A stretch of DNA of 64,000 nt from Persicaria tinctoria (GCA_037127255.1 JBANSL010000005.1:81845160-81909159); one strand, 5' to 3'. Positions 11,001 to 22,024 are shown, numbered from the stretch's first letter. Notes: a model not told the origin generated them from the letters alone. Made by a program: numbers and translations.

Positions 11001-11341
11001 AGAACACTGAGGTGCTCGTAAACGTCTGGGCCGTCGGTAGACACCCCAAGTTGTGGCGCAACGTGGATTTGTTCGAGCCGGAGAGGTTCCTGGATTCGTC
11101 CATGGATTATGTGGGACAAGATTTCGAGCTGATTCCGTTTGGGTCAGGGCGTCGGATATGCCCTGGGATGCCATTAGCCTCGAGGATGTTGCATTGGATT
11201 TTGGGGACGTTGATCCATTCAGTGAATTGGAAGCTTGAAGATGGGATGAAGCCGACGGATATTGATGTCGATGACAGGTTCGGATTGAGCTTACAGAAAT
11301 CCAAACCGTTGTGTGTCACACCATTTCCTAAACCCATGTAA
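8092..11341 (+). pseudogene. CYP76-like cytochrome P450, three exons, one early stop
   Basis: A heme-thiolate monooxygenase of the CYP76 type (relatives oxidise monoterpenes and diterpenes at the ER; substrate not predictable here). Exons 8092-8583, 10003-10422 and 10730-11341 join in phase 0 with GT/AG borders to 507 codons, the usual P450 length. Visible: N-terminal membrane anchor, proline hinge LPGPLPLPIVGN, I-helix GGTETT, KETFR (ExxR), PERF, heme loop PFGSGRRICPG. The only lesion is TGA at codon 33 (8188-8190), between anchor and hinge. No in-frame ATG follows before the hinge, so a re-initiated protein would lack the anchor. CYP76 genes usually have only the second intron, at DLFxGG; the first is unusual. 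It may be a recent pseudogene or a null allele; a sequencing error is possible. Confidence 0.85.
8584..10002 (+). other. Atypical intron 1 of P450 copy 2
   Basis: A 1.4-kb AT-rich intron with donor CAG|GTATGTATG and acceptor TTCATGTTAG|AAATG. It falls at phase 0 just after the C-helix region, where CYP76 genes are normally uninterrupted. It holds no coding sequence. A short GTTCGAATC (B-box-like) motif near 9578 is too little to call a SINE. Confidence 0.6.
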
Positions 11342-11404
11342 GATATGTTTAATTATATGCTTATTGTATGACTTTACAATTTCATGTATTTGTGTTCTGG
11401 GGGT

Positions 11405-11737
11405 TGTTGGAGGGAGGCAAGCTGCCGAGTGACACATCAGCTACTTCTGGGTCCACATTGCCAGCTCGTAGGTCAACTAAGCTACAAGCTGGCACGGGTC
11501 AAAGCAAGCAAAGTGATCAAGGCTAGAGCGGCGGCGTTTTTGTTTATGTGTTTGATCTTTCCATGATTGTAATAAAAGGCAAACTTGTTTTCAGTTGTAA
11601 CTAACTCATTCTACACAATTCACAAAAAATGATCGAAAAGAGAGAAAACCCTCTCCGGGCTCTCAATTTTGTTCATCTTCTTCATCTTCCATTTCTGTTT
11701 TTGATCGATCACAACTTGAGTTTCTTCAAGCTTTACA
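11405..11737 (+). mobile_element. Copia 5' LTR
   Basis: A 333-bp LTR starting TGTTGG and ending TTTACA, followed at once by TGGTATTAGAACC, a slightly mutated plant Copia primer-binding site (initiator-Met tRNA; usual TGGTATCAGAGC). It contains an AATAAA signal near 11571. It lies 63 bp after the P450 stop codon, so it may provide the 3' end of that transcript. A truncated duplicate is at 539-803. Confidence 0.8.
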
Positions 11738-11839
11738 TGGTATTAGAACCTTGATCGACATCTGGGTCAAGCTTCTTTTTTTTCCGCATTTGTTTTCTCT
11801 GTTTCCGTTTTGGTTTGAATCGGACTTCATGAATCTAGA

Positions 11840-14275
11840 ATTTGAGAGAGTTCTCAACGATGGCCGAAGAGCAGGGATCCTTGATGCTGGCGATCCGCTG
11901 TACTTCTTGTGTCTGATAATCCATGAGCTATCTTGGTGTCAAAGGTGGAGTTATCTTGGTGTCAAAGGTGTTCAACGGAAAAGGATTTAGTTCATAGAAA
12001 AGAGCGACGCATATCGCAATTTCGGCCAAGAACAAGAGTGGCTTCATCGACGGATCCTGTGAGAGACCTACTAATGATGAAGTCAGAGCAAAAATTTGGG
12101 ATTGATGCAACGATATGGTAATATCGTGGATCGTCAATGCTCTTGACAAAGATATTGGAGAAAGCGTGTTATATTTCTCCTCTACGAAAGGCATTTGGCA
12201 TGATCTTCAAGATATGTTTGATCAACCGAATGGAGCTCCCGTGCATCAAATCAAGAAGGAGATAGCTTCAATCAGTCAAGCTAAGGATCGATTTCCTAAA
12301 TATTTTACAAGAATCAAACGATTATGGGATGAGTTATCTTGTCTACGTAAACTTCCGATTTGAAATTGTGGTACGCAAAGGGAAACTTTGAAGCAGGAAT
12401 AAGATGAGAAGTTGATGCAGATGTTAATGGGGCTCAATTAGTCATATACATATGTGAGAGGAAAGATTTTGATGATGCACCCTCTTCCTTCGGTTAGCCA
12501 GGCTTATTCTCTTCTTGATCAAGAAGAGACTCAACGTGAGGTAAAATCAACCGTGCAATTTTCAAATGATTCTGCTTCTTTGAATGCTTCCACTCAGCGT
12601 CGGAAGTAATTTTCTGATAGTTTGGAGCAACAGTCAAATAATGGTTTAAGGCAATTTGCTACGTCTCAATCCACGGTGATCTGTGATCATTGCAAGAAGC
12701 AAGGACACCCAAAGGAGAGATGCTACAGGATCATCGGCTTTCCTCCTAATTTCAAGAACAACAGAGGGAGGAAGGTTGCAGGCAATGTAGAGGTTGAGCC
12801 CAACACTAACTCAACTGTTACTGGCTTTTCCATCTTGTCTAATGACCAGATTCATCAGATCATGAGCGTGTTGAATGGTCTCAAAGCTCATAATTCTTAT
12901 CATGATGCCAGTGAGGCTAATGTGAATTTTGTTGGTACTTTCTCTCTTCTTTCACACTGTTTAAATTCTGATAATGTTAGTGTGAAGATTGATAGCAGTA
13001 AATGGATCATAGATTCTGGAGCAAGTGAGCATATGATTTTTTTATAAGTCTTTATTGCCAAACATCATGCCTCTTTCTCATACTTGTCTAGTGTCTTTGC
13101 CTAATGATCACAAGGTGGAAGTCAGATTTTGTGGTGATATTTTGTTCAATTCAGATATTCATCTAAGGAATGTGTTGCTTTTGCCTTCATTCTATTACAA
13201 TTTGATGTCAGTTCAGAGGTTATGTTCAGATGCTCAGTACGTGTTTGATTATTTTCACTCATAGACATTGCATTGTGCAAGCCCCTTCTATGAAGAGGCC
13301 ACTGGTAGTTGGTGAGGCTCGCAATGGTTTATATATGATGTCCCAGGGAGCTCAGAAACCATTGCAATTGCTTGAGAAAGCTTGCAATGCAGCTTCTTTT
13401 GTTGATCAGTCAGTTTGGCACTCAAGGCTGGGACATCTTCCCCAATACAAACTTGTGTAGCTTTCATCTTTCCTAGATATTAATAAAAGTTCTAACACTT
13501 TCACACTTGATTCTTGTGTGGTATGTCATAAGGCTAGAAAACATAGACTTCCATTTCCTTCTTCTATAAGATAGTCTTGCTCTTTGTTTGAGCTTATTCA
13601 TGTTGATGTATGGGGACCCTATGCTTCCCCTACTCATTGTGGACAAAAATACTTCATTACCATTGTGGATGATTACAGTAGAGCCACTTGGACTCATTTG
13701 ATAAAATCAAAGTCTTCTGCTTTGGAATTAATCAAGTCTTTTGTGGCTATGGTTGAAAGGCAGTTTTCTGTTTATGTTAAGAAGATTAGAACTAACAATG
13801 CATATGAACTTGGTTCTAGCAATGTGGGTAAAATGTTATTTGCTGAAAAAGGCGTTATCCATCAATCTTATTGTGCTCATACTCCTTAGCAGAATGGAGT
13901 GGTGGAAAGAATTCATAAGCATCTACTAGAAATTTGTAGAGCTTTGTTGTTTCATTCTCATCTACCAATTGAGTTTTGGGGAGCATGTTTGCTCACGACC
14001 ACATATTTGATCAACAAGTTTTCCTTCATCAGTTTTGAGTGGGAAGTCTTCATTTGAGCTAGATTTAGTCATTTGAGGGTGTTTGCCTATCTTTATTACA
14101 TATAAGTGATTGGCAATGCCAGTGATAAGTTGAAACCAAGGAGTGTGCCTTGTGTGTTTCTATGATATCCTTATCGCAAGAAAGCATACAGATTATATGA
14201 GTTGGAAAGCAAGATGTTTGTGGTATCCAGAGATGTTATCTTTTATGAGCACATTATACCATTTGCTTCCTCTAA
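11840..14275 (+). pseudogene. Copia gag-pol remnant (gag, protease, integrase)
   Basis: The gag begins near 11860 and continues with AKNKSGFIDGSC and ISWIVNAL (~12020-12145); a CCHC zinc knuckle CDHCKKQGHPKERC lies near 12682-12723, the aspartic protease motif IIDSGASEHM near 13009-13038, a GAG-pre-integrase WHSRLGHLP near 13417, and the integrase core HVDVWGPY...VDDYSRATW at 13600-13690, then [13 protein letters not shown] at ~13893 and SVPCVFL near 14142. Stops and frameshifts interrupt it repeatedly (for example near 12361, 12607, 13048, 13262, 13458, 13887). A 20-bp direct duplication containing TATCTTGGTGTCAAAGGTG is present at 11928-11971. It is non-functional. Confidence 0.8.
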
Positions 14276-14288
14276 AATATCAATTCCA

Positions 14289-14369
14289 AATTCTGTATTT
14301 TATAGAGTTTTTCGCTACTTAAAAAGCGTGCCGAAAAGTAAAAAGACATGCATTATGAAACGGATGGAG
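14289..14369. mobile_element. Half of a Stowaway-like MITE
   Basis: This is the right half of the Stowaway family, with the phrase TTAAAAAGCGTGCCGAAAAG and the terminal repeat AAACGGATGGAG followed by TA. It matches the right half of the copy at 40655-40891. The left half is missing, consistent with a deletion that also removed the end of the Copia element. Confidence 0.6.
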
Positions 14370-14370
14370 T

Positions 14371-14760
14371 ATCTCTATAATTTTGCAGTATACTTTAACT
14401 CATTTGGTTTGATACTCAATCTTCTTATTGCTTGTCTTTAGGTTCTTGAAGATCCGACAAAGTGAAGGAAAGAAAGTTTAAGCTATGCTAATGGGTTGTT
14501 CAAAAAAAGAAATCAGGTAAATTAATCTAAATTAACATGGAAGAGTTTGGATGATTTTTTTTTGTTTTGTAAGTATGTCATATTGTCACAGAAGCAACCA
14601 GTAAACAAATAAAAATATATTCCACGACTTCAAATAATTAATAGTCGTGAAAAAAGTGTAATTAGAGACATCATTTAGTTTATAAAGTTTTTACTTTATA
14701 AAATCGTTTCGCATGCACTATCACGTACAAGTACGACTTATAGTGGCTGTAAAAAACAAC
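14371..14760 (+). repeat. Repeat family R, 3' part, copy 1
   Basis: It matches 55626-56000 closely, including CTTGTCTTTAG|GTTCTTGAAG, which looks like a splice acceptor and exon start, and the phrase TTTAGTTTATAAAGTTTTTA. In both places it lies directly upstream of a PMD pseudogene. No protein is encoded. Confidence 0.6.
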
Positions 14761-14799
14761 AGCGTAAACTTATAATGGCTGCCAAAACCAGCGGCTTAA

Positions 14800-15895
14800 A
14801 AATGTTCTTGATATCGACAATGGACGCCCCAAGTTTGTGGAGCTACTTCGAAACTACAGGACACACAGCTGTGGACAAATGAGGTTAGTGTCCTTAAATT
14901 CAGGTTTAATCTAGGGTTACGTTTAATCCATGCACAACTATTACGCTTATCATCGCATATTGTGGTTATTAGACGATGGTCTGTCCTGTCTAGCATCTAA
15001 CGTACGGGACAGTTTACTGCCTTACAACGATGGCCTCGTGACACCAGCCAATGGAACTAATGGTATTTGGTTAGGTGTAGTAGGTTGCATGTGCTAGAAG
15101 ATATTAGTTTTGGGAACGTCGATCATTGTCTCATACAAGCATTCCTGTATCGATGGCACCCGGAGACCAACATCTTTCATCTCCCCTGGGGGGAGATGAT
15201 GATAACCTTACACGATGTGCATAAGTTGTTAGGTTTGTCAATCGACGGTGTCACACTAAGGCCCAACAGCTCCAATCATTTACGAGCGCAGTGGATGAGT
15301 GGCCACCTCAACTTCGCCCATGATGATTTAACGCCTAGTGGGAATGCATTTTACCACAATAAACTGGATAAGAACCTTGAGGATCTGTTGGCCAAGCCCA
15401 ACACACCCCATCGGGTACTCGCGACAGGTTATCTGCTGGAGGTTCTAGGCAGCGTACTGATCAACGACAGAACTACAGCCTCCATCCCCATATGTGCATT
15501 GGATTTCGTCATCGATCACAGGCATACCAGAGAGTATGCTTGGGGAGAAGGCGTCCTTGCTTATCTGTACCGCTAGCTGGGTATCTCGTCTAGGATCGGG
15601 ATGAATGCTATTGGTGGGTGTACTGCTCTGTTACAGGTACTGCACTCTTTCAAACCCCCTACGCGACTGTGTTTTGTTATTGAATATTATTAACTGTTTT
15701 ATGTTTGTTATTGTCTTGCAGTATTGGATATTTGCCCATTTCCCAATGTTCGCACCCGGCGTATCTGAGGACTCGGCGGAACATGGAGACCCTCGCTAGG
15801 CCAAACGGTACACTATCAGACCCACTCCAAAGTTGACTACGGAGAGGACCCTTAAGTTCATCAAACAATTAGAAACAATTGCTTCATTTGTTGAG
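14800..15895 (+). pseudogene. Plant mobile domain (PMD) pseudogene A
   Basis: PMD (MAIN-like) proteins derive from Mutator- and Ty3-type transposon genes; many are misnamed 'serine/threonine phosphatase 7 long form'. The hallmark FLYRWHPETNIFHLPWGEMMITLHD is at 15142-15216, followed by LLGLSIDG and NDRTTASIPI. An upstream exon-like stretch (14820-14880) matches 56700-56760. Exon 1 ends CTGTTACAG|GTACTG at 15636; exon 2 begins at 15722 (YWIFAHFPMFAPG). Lesions: a stop at 15058-15060 region, TAG at 15574-15576 (after YLYR) and TAG at 15797-15799. Similarity fades near 15895. The same TAG after YLYR occurs in PMD copy C. Non-functional. Confidence 0.75.
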
Positions 15896-16859
15896 AGCTT
15901 AATTTGGATATTGGCAATTTCAACAATTTTTTTGCCTTGTTGAAACTTTTTTTTTAGAATGCTGAAATTAATTCTTTATTAGCAAAATTCTTTATTAGAA
16001 AAATTCATTAAACCTATTTACACATTAAGCATGATTTACATTTGAACCATTACCTTTCAGGGTATTTGACAATACAATCTGATGTTTGGTTTATGCAATT
16101 ACCCTACATGTTTTATCATCTCTAGTAAATCTATGTAGGTACCATGATTAATTTGGGAAATGTAACTAATATTTATCTTTGCCATTTGATTGATTACGAG
16201 GATGTCATGGAAAATATAAGGGGTGTAATAAAAAAAATCTAATGAGTGTCATGGAAAAAATTATGGGTGTCATCATATCTTTACATAGGGTGTTTGATTG
16301 TATAGGTTGATTTCTTCAATGACTTAATGTCATGGATCTTAGAGGCATGAAAAGTTTGATTCACGGATTGTCACGCAATATTGAAGGGGTGTCACCAGGC
16401 ACGGAGCCAGAATTATAATCTTGGGTAGGTTGAAATTGCATATAATTTTAATTTTTTTCTGCATCTATTCAGTTAAAAATTAGAGATATTTTTTTATCTA
16501 TATTTAAATTAACAATAATAGAGTTAATTACTTATTAAATATTCTTCGAGTTTTATATATATTCAATACCATTAAATGATGAAATTAAATAATTAATCCA
16601 CATATATATTTTTTTAGAGGAAATGGTAGTAATTAGACCAAAAAATGGGCTTATTTGCAAAAATAACCTAGAAGGCCCAATAATGTACCAAATAGCCTGG
16701 TCTAACTTTTGCAAAAAAATTGTCCGGTTATTTGGCACTATTTGTGACCGGGTATCACAGGTCCTTCTTGACCCGAGAAGAGAGATAACATAGAGACGCG
16801 GTGAGAAGCTCGAGAGAGAGAGAGCGCGCCAGTCGGAGGAGGCCTGTCGGAGGAGGCGA
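15896..16859. other. AT-rich stretch without genes
   Basis: No coding sequence. A short CGGAGCCAG motif (16400) is common at plant transposon edges, and 16620-16760 (GGTTATTTGGCACTATTTGT...) loosely resembles the sequence just before the Mutator-like element at 24249. A GAGAGAGAGAGAG run is at 16812-16824. Confidence 0.35.
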
Positions 16860-17059
16860 GTGATTGTGAGCCTTCTGTGCAAGAGCAACGGAGAGGACTT
16901 TACCGTCGATGGAGAGGAGAAACTTCTGCGAGCGATGGAGAGGAGAAACTTCTGCGAGGATACAATCGACGACTTGGCTGGCTGTAGGCCGTCGACGACT
17001 GGACTGACGATTGAAGGAAAGCAGCAGGTGTGCGGTGAGCTCGATTGGACCAGCGACAG
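16860..17059 (+). other. Exon-like GC-rich stretch with splice donor
   Basis: A GC-rich island in AT-rich DNA, open to about 17066 and ending CGACAG|GTACGT, a strong splice donor. It could be the first exon of a transcript whose later exon is the beta-ureidopropionase fragment at 21338, but joining the two gives an early stop, so if transcribed it would be a leader. The short encoded peptide is not recognised. It contains a 26-bp tandem duplication. Confidence 0.35.
16907..16958 (+). repeat. 26-bp perfect tandem duplication
   Basis: The 26-base unit beginning CGATGGAGAGGAGAAACTTC occurs twice without spacer and without mismatch, so the duplication is recent. Confidence 0.9.
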
Positions 17060-17960
17060 GTACGTATGAGGTCTTTCAGTTTTGGGGGGTTTTCCATTGG
17101 CAAAAATTAGGGTTTAGTTTTTCAAAATCGAATTTGGGGGTTTGATTCTCGGCTGATTTGTCTGAAATTTGTTTTTGTTCTAAACTTATTTGGAATTGGT
17201 GCCTAAATTGCTTAATTTGCCTGTATATACTTTAGGGTTGTGTTTTGTCCGTTGTTAGTGCTACTTCTATTCCAAGTAAAATACTGAGCTATATAAACGT
17301 AGTTGGCAATTTCTTAGTTATAAAGATAAAAGATGTAAAATTAACTAGGAAATCAGTTCCAAATAATCATCCCACTAGGAAATTTGATTTCCTAGTTTGA
17401 TAGGAGTTATATGGTGTTGCCATGTTGCCAACTGCTCCTACATAAAAGTAAATGGTAGAGTTGGCATGTGACGTTTTTATTTGAAGCTCAAGATTTGGTT
17501 TCTAAGAGCATCAACATCCCTGGAACCCACTAGGGTTCCTTAACTCCACTTTTTACTTTTCTCTCTCTTCCATATTATTTTAACAACTCATTACATTTTT
17601 ACACTCACATCCCTAGAACACACTAGGGTTCCTTAATTTTTTTTTATTCATCCATCATAAAAGTTTATATTTTATAATAATAAAAATTTAAATGTCGATA
17701 ATTATTTAATTAATAACGTTTGTTATTAATAAATTAAATAATTATATATTTGAGAATTTTTTTTTGCATAAATTAATAAAATATGAATTCCCTTCCACAA
17801 ATGTAGTGAAAATGAGATGCTCGAAAACTTCATTGCAAGTTGGAAACATCGAAATACATAGCACTTGAAGTAAAGACAACAACATACGAGACGAAAAGAA
17901 AAGAAATACAACTTGACAAATGAAAACGATAAATGAAAACATACATGAAATTACAAAGTT

Positions 17961-19280
17961 TTAAACATTAGCATGTCCGAATTTTTGCCATATGTGTTCA
18001 ACCAAATCTTCTTTTAGTTGATAGTGGGTGTTCCTGTTTCGAAGTCGCATTCTATTCTGCAGATACTTCTCCATTGGGATAGGTCGGCTAGTAGAGTACG
18101 ATGCGTCATTATCATCTGCATGCTCAAATTGAGAGAAATCATAATTAAAACTATATGTTTCTCGTTCATCCTCCACTATCATGTTGGGCAAAATAATACA
18201 TGCTCTCATTATCTTCCCAATAAAAGTAAGATCCTAGGCAAGAGCTGGGTTCTTGATTATGGCAAATCGAGCTTGTAATACTCCAAAAGCTCGCTCCACA
18301 TCTTTGCGAGTCGCCTCTTGAAGTCGAACAAATAACTTAGCTTTATCCCCTTGTGGAAGAGTGATTGACGGTATAAAAGTTGCCCATGGTGGATAAATCC
18401 CATCAGCTAGATAATAACTCGTGCTATACTCATGGCCATTAACAACAAAATTTACTGGTGGAGATAACCCTTGTAACACATCATCAAATACCGGGGAACG
18501 ATCAAGAATATTGATATCATTACATGTACCTGGTGTTCCGAAAAATGCATGCCAAATCCATAAATCGTATGAAGCCACCGCCTCTAACACAATAGTTGGT
18601 TTCCCTCCTTTCCCTGCGAATTGGCCTGCCCAAGCCGTAGGGCAATTTTTCCATTCCCAGTGCATACAATCGATGCTACCAATCATACCAGGAAATCCTC
18701 GCATCTCCCCTACATATAGCAAGCGTTGCATGTCTGATTCGGTTGGTCTTCGGAGGTACGTGTCACCGAATGCATAAATGATGCCCTCCACGAAGTTGGA
18801 CAAGCACTGTCTGGCTGTACTTTGTCCAAGGCGTAGATACTCATCAACAGTATCTGCACCCACCCCGTAGGCCAACATTCGTATGGCTGCAGTGCATTTT
18901 TGTAAAGCTGAAAGGCCCATTCTACCTGTAGCATCCCGCCTTTGTTGGAAATACTCCATCTCATTTGATAATCGGGTGACAATGCGTAAGAATAATGATT
19001 TACGCATTCTGAACCGTCTTCTAAACATAGATGCTGGGTACACTGATGGTGGATCTTCTGAGAAATAATCTTTGATTAGGCATTCATGACCCTTTTCACG
19101 ATCCCTTTCTATATAAGCACGTCGACGTGGCCTGGAACTTTGCCCTTCATCTCTTGTTGATTGTTGGTTGGAATGAGACATCCATTCCAAAAGGGTTTGA
19201 TCAATCTGGTCATCAAGCTCATCAGAGGATGAACCAGAACAAGGCTTAAGAAAATCAAACGACGGTTTGTGTGGCTCCAT
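17961..19280 (-). pseudogene. PIF/Harbinger DDE transposase (ALP1-like), one nonsense codon
   Basis: The transposase cuts and joins the element's DNA. I prefer the start at 19280 (MEPHKPSFDF); an in-frame upstream ATG at 19385 lies in the leader. Catalytic residues are visible: D in GSIDCMHWEW, D in GTCNDINILD, E in KDVERAFGVL. The frame is open to a TAG at 18234-18236, directly after KNPALA, and then continues in the same frame through MRACIILPNMIVEDE to the normal C-terminus at 17961. The stop replaces the codon usually reading Trp (ALAWD), so TGG-to-TAG is the likely change. Apart from this the protein is about full length (~440 residues). Confidence 0.85.
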
Positions 19281-19497
19281 AGGGGTAAGATAGTGTTTGA
19301 TGGTGAAGGTATGTTGTGAAATTAAAGAGGAGTGACTGTTTGATGTCTTCATTGTGTCAATATATATAGATCCTTGATATTTCAAATTTTATAATATAAA
19401 AATTGAATTTCATTTGTAATAATTCAAATGAAAGTCATCAACTTAAATTGAATATAAATACGGAGTACTATTATTTGTAGAGATTCCACTGCCAAAG

Positions 19498-19899
19498 TTA
19501 GATGAATTGACAAGACGTGGCTCTTCCTCCTCTTCCACGAGCCCTTCCCCGGGTGGATATTTGTCGACGAGTGGCATCACCCTCTTCGAGATTAGGTTGT
19601 ATGTTGTCAAGGCATGGTATTTCTTCTGATGTGCCCCATCGGTGCATTTCGGATGTGCTACCAGTAGATCCTTGAGTATTGGAAAAATGAGATGTAAACG
19701 TTAGAGAATGTGGATTTTGGTAAGCTTGGAAATGAGACGATGGATTCTGGTAAGCTTGAAAGTTTGAAGGTGGTGGGAGATTCATATTGGGTTGAATGAA
19801 TTGGTAATCTTGATAACTTGTTGGATTTTCTGACAAATCAAGAAAATTCAAAGCAAATTGGATGGGAGTTTGAGGACGTTGTGGGTGATTGGGATCCAT
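19498..19899 (-). pseudogene. Harbinger Myb-like partner protein, N-terminal part only
   Basis: Autonomous Harbinger elements encode a second, Myb/trihelix protein needed for nuclear import and DNA binding of the transposase. This 133-codon frame starts MDPNHPQRPQTPIQFAL, is rich in Gln/Asn/Pro (repeated FQAYQNP) and ends in an RGRARGRGGRA tail. The Myb helices (RWTxxED...) that normally follow are absent, and the transposase gene begins about 200 bp further on. I infer an internal deletion that removed the DNA-binding domain. It could also be read as a short intact small gene; that is less likely. Confidence 0.6.
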
Positions 19900-20496
19900 A
19901 TGCTCAACAATACAAAAGTTTTGTAGGAGGGTAGAGAAATGAAGATGGTTGATGCATTTGCCCACCTCCCCCTTTTTATAGGAAATTTCTCCATTTTTAA
20001 TTTTATTTTTTAAATCTACAAAATTATTAAAAGTGGGTTAATAATTATATATATCTACAATTTACATAAATTAAAAAAATTTAACCTAATGATATTGGTG
20101 TCTATAGATTAAGAAAAATAAATTATGCATATCTACAACTTCCAAACTTTAAAAAAAAATAAAAAATCTAGCCTAACTTGAAGTTCACATGCAATAAGAG
20201 AAATTTAACCTTGAAGCTAGTTCACATGCAAACTTCCAAACGTATATGTGGCACTATGTGCCATGAAAATTAATTGAGTGAAATATCATTCTGCCCACCT
20301 TTTTCATTTTATTCCATTTTTTTAATTGTAATCCCCTTCCCAAGGCTTGGATTGTATTGCAAGTGGTGGGTGTTTAAGCATTCTCTACTTCCAAACATGT
20401 CCCATCGTTCTTTATACATATCCACCCATTCTTTGATATTTTAATATTTTTTTTTACATATTGAGGGTTTACAAACCCCCAATGCAGCTGCTCTAA

Positions 20497-21337
20497 CTCC
20501 TATGTATAATAGGAAATCAAATCTCAGTGTTGGCAATTGACAATTTCACTACCCCACTAGTAAATTTTCGAGTTCTAAATGATTGCTGATAATCTTGTTA
20601 TAGAAATCTTAGTGTTGTACTCACCTTGCAGTTTCTCCTTTTGTGGATTATGAAGAAGTGATATATATCATGCTTGAATTCAACTCTCACCTTGCAGTTG
20701 TTTGGCTGAATCATGGTTTATGTCATTGTTTTAATTGAGAGTAGCGTTCATATCCAGATCATGTTACCTGGTTGTGTCATTTAGAATGATGGTGCTTATG
20801 CTGTATAGCCTGTGTTCAGAGATCCTATTGCTAAGTAGATTGCCAAATAAGCCTGGTTTTCGGGTGAAGTGATCAACATGTGTTCTATACTCTATAGTTG
20901 ATGGCTTGATGCTACCAATCTCGGTGTTGCTGTTGTCTTTTTTTTTCTTCTTTACATCGTCATGATTGAGTACTTACTATTCTGAGACCTGCTAAATAGA
21001 TGTTTTACATGTAAAACTCAGTACATAAAGTTCAGCCATCTTTGTTTCCTTTATTTGGAAATATAAAACTCAGTACATATTTCCTGAACTATTTCTAAAT
21101 CGCTTCTAATATTGCTCGGATTTAAACTCTATTTTAAGGGACTTGTTGCTTCTTTAAAATTAGTACAAAGTACAAATTAGTTTAAAGGGATAAAAAATCC
21201 TTTCTGGTTTAGTGTATGCTCCGATTGAATTTTAGCCTTTTGGAATAGAGAGGTCCTCTTATGTACATACTGATTAAGAACTTTAGAAGGCAAAGTTGTG
21301 AAAGCTGGTTAATGGATGATGAAATAAACGTTTGCAG
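20497..21337. other. Non-coding stretch, probable intron
   Basis: No coding sequence. It ends in TTTGCAG at 21331-21337, the acceptor for the following exon, so at least the right part is probably intronic sequence of the broken beta-ureidopropionase gene. Confidence 0.4.
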
Positions 21338-21745
21338 GAAGTCAGTCGGCTGCTTCTGGGGCTGAACTGTGGAAGAGCACTTGATCTTTTGACTTTGCCA
21401 GGGACAGCATCTACCTTGTCCTCTAATCGTGTCGGGACAGAGGTCTTCCCGAATGCGTTCACATCAGGTGATGGGAAGCCCGAACACAAGGATTTCGGAC
21501 ACTTCTACGGCTCCAGCCACTTCTCCGCACCCGATTCTTCTTGCTCGCCATCCCTCTCGAGGTACAGAGACGGCTTGCTGGTAGCTGACATGGACCTGAA
21601 TCTCTGCAGGCCGCTCAAGGATAAGTGGGGGTTCCGAATGACTGCTCGCTACGATCTCTATGCCGAACTGCTTACCCAGTACTTGAACCCAGACTTCGAG
21701 CCCCAAGTGATTGCTGATCCCCTATTGCATAAAAAGGCAGCTTAA
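21338..21745 (+). pseudogene. PYD3: Beta-ureidopropionase fragment with internal deletion
   Basis: Beta-ureidopropionase (nitrilase family) does the last step of pyrimidine breakdown, making beta-alanine. After an acceptor (TTTGCAG|GAAG) the frame reads [18 protein letters not shown], the conserved start of exon 2 near residue 36 of the plant enzyme, runs to STLSS, and then jumps directly to NRVGTEVF near residue 320, continuing to the normal C-terminus ([18 protein letters not shown], then a TAA stop). About 250 residues with the catalytic Glu, Lys and Cys are missing, in continuous genomic DNA and without a frameshift. The 5' exon is not found upstream. It cannot be an active enzyme. The symbol indicates the plant family. 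Domain positions are from memory of the family. Confidence 0.75.
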
Positions 21746-21822
21746 TTTCACCCCCTAAGAATCGGTGCAATATGGAAAGCTGGAAACCACTGTTGCAATT
21801 TCATTCGTGTAAATGAACACTG

Positions 21823-21828
21823 AATAAA
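21823..21828 (+). terminator. Polyadenylation signal AATAAA
   Basis: A canonical AATAAA 78 bp downstream of the beta-ureidopropionase stop codon, consistent with a retained native 3' end. Confidence 0.5.
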
Positions 21829-22024
21829 ATGGTCTCTACTTGAACATTCTTGTGGCACAACGTTTTTCTATGATTAAGAAAGTTAGTACGTTTTTCTATT
21901 AGAGCCCTTAGACATTAAGATATCCTTTCTTTATTAATTGCATGAATGAACATTATTTTGAATCGGTTACTACATTCTCATTAGATTGAGATTTACTTGT
22001 TTTTTAATCTATACGATGATAAAT

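Larger units (their letters stand above)
11405..14288 (+). mobile_element. Ty1/Copia retrotransposon 1, 3'-truncated
   Basis: This is a 5' LTR plus a decayed internal region with gag, protease, GAG-pre-integrase and integrase remnants in Copia order. It ends abruptly near 14288 after the integrase C-terminal part; RT, RNase H, polypurine tract and 3' LTR are absent. Half of a Stowaway MITE follows at the break. Confidence 0.8.
17506..20493 (-). mobile_element. PIF/Harbinger transposon, 3.0 kb
   Basis: The ends GAGCATCAACATCCC (left) and GCAGCTGCTC (right) are imperfect inverted repeats starting GAGCA, flanked by the 3-bp target duplication TAA (17503-17505 and 20494-20496), as PIF/Harbinger elements make. 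It encodes, on the minus strand, a DDE transposase and the remains of the second Myb-like protein. Subterminal sequences contain duplicated CACTAGGGTTCCTTAA phrases. Confidence 0.85.

Noticed and set aside
16860..17059. Exon 1 of the beta-ureidopropionase gene
   Set aside because: The encoded residues do not resemble the enzyme's N-terminus and splicing to 21338 gives an immediate stop.
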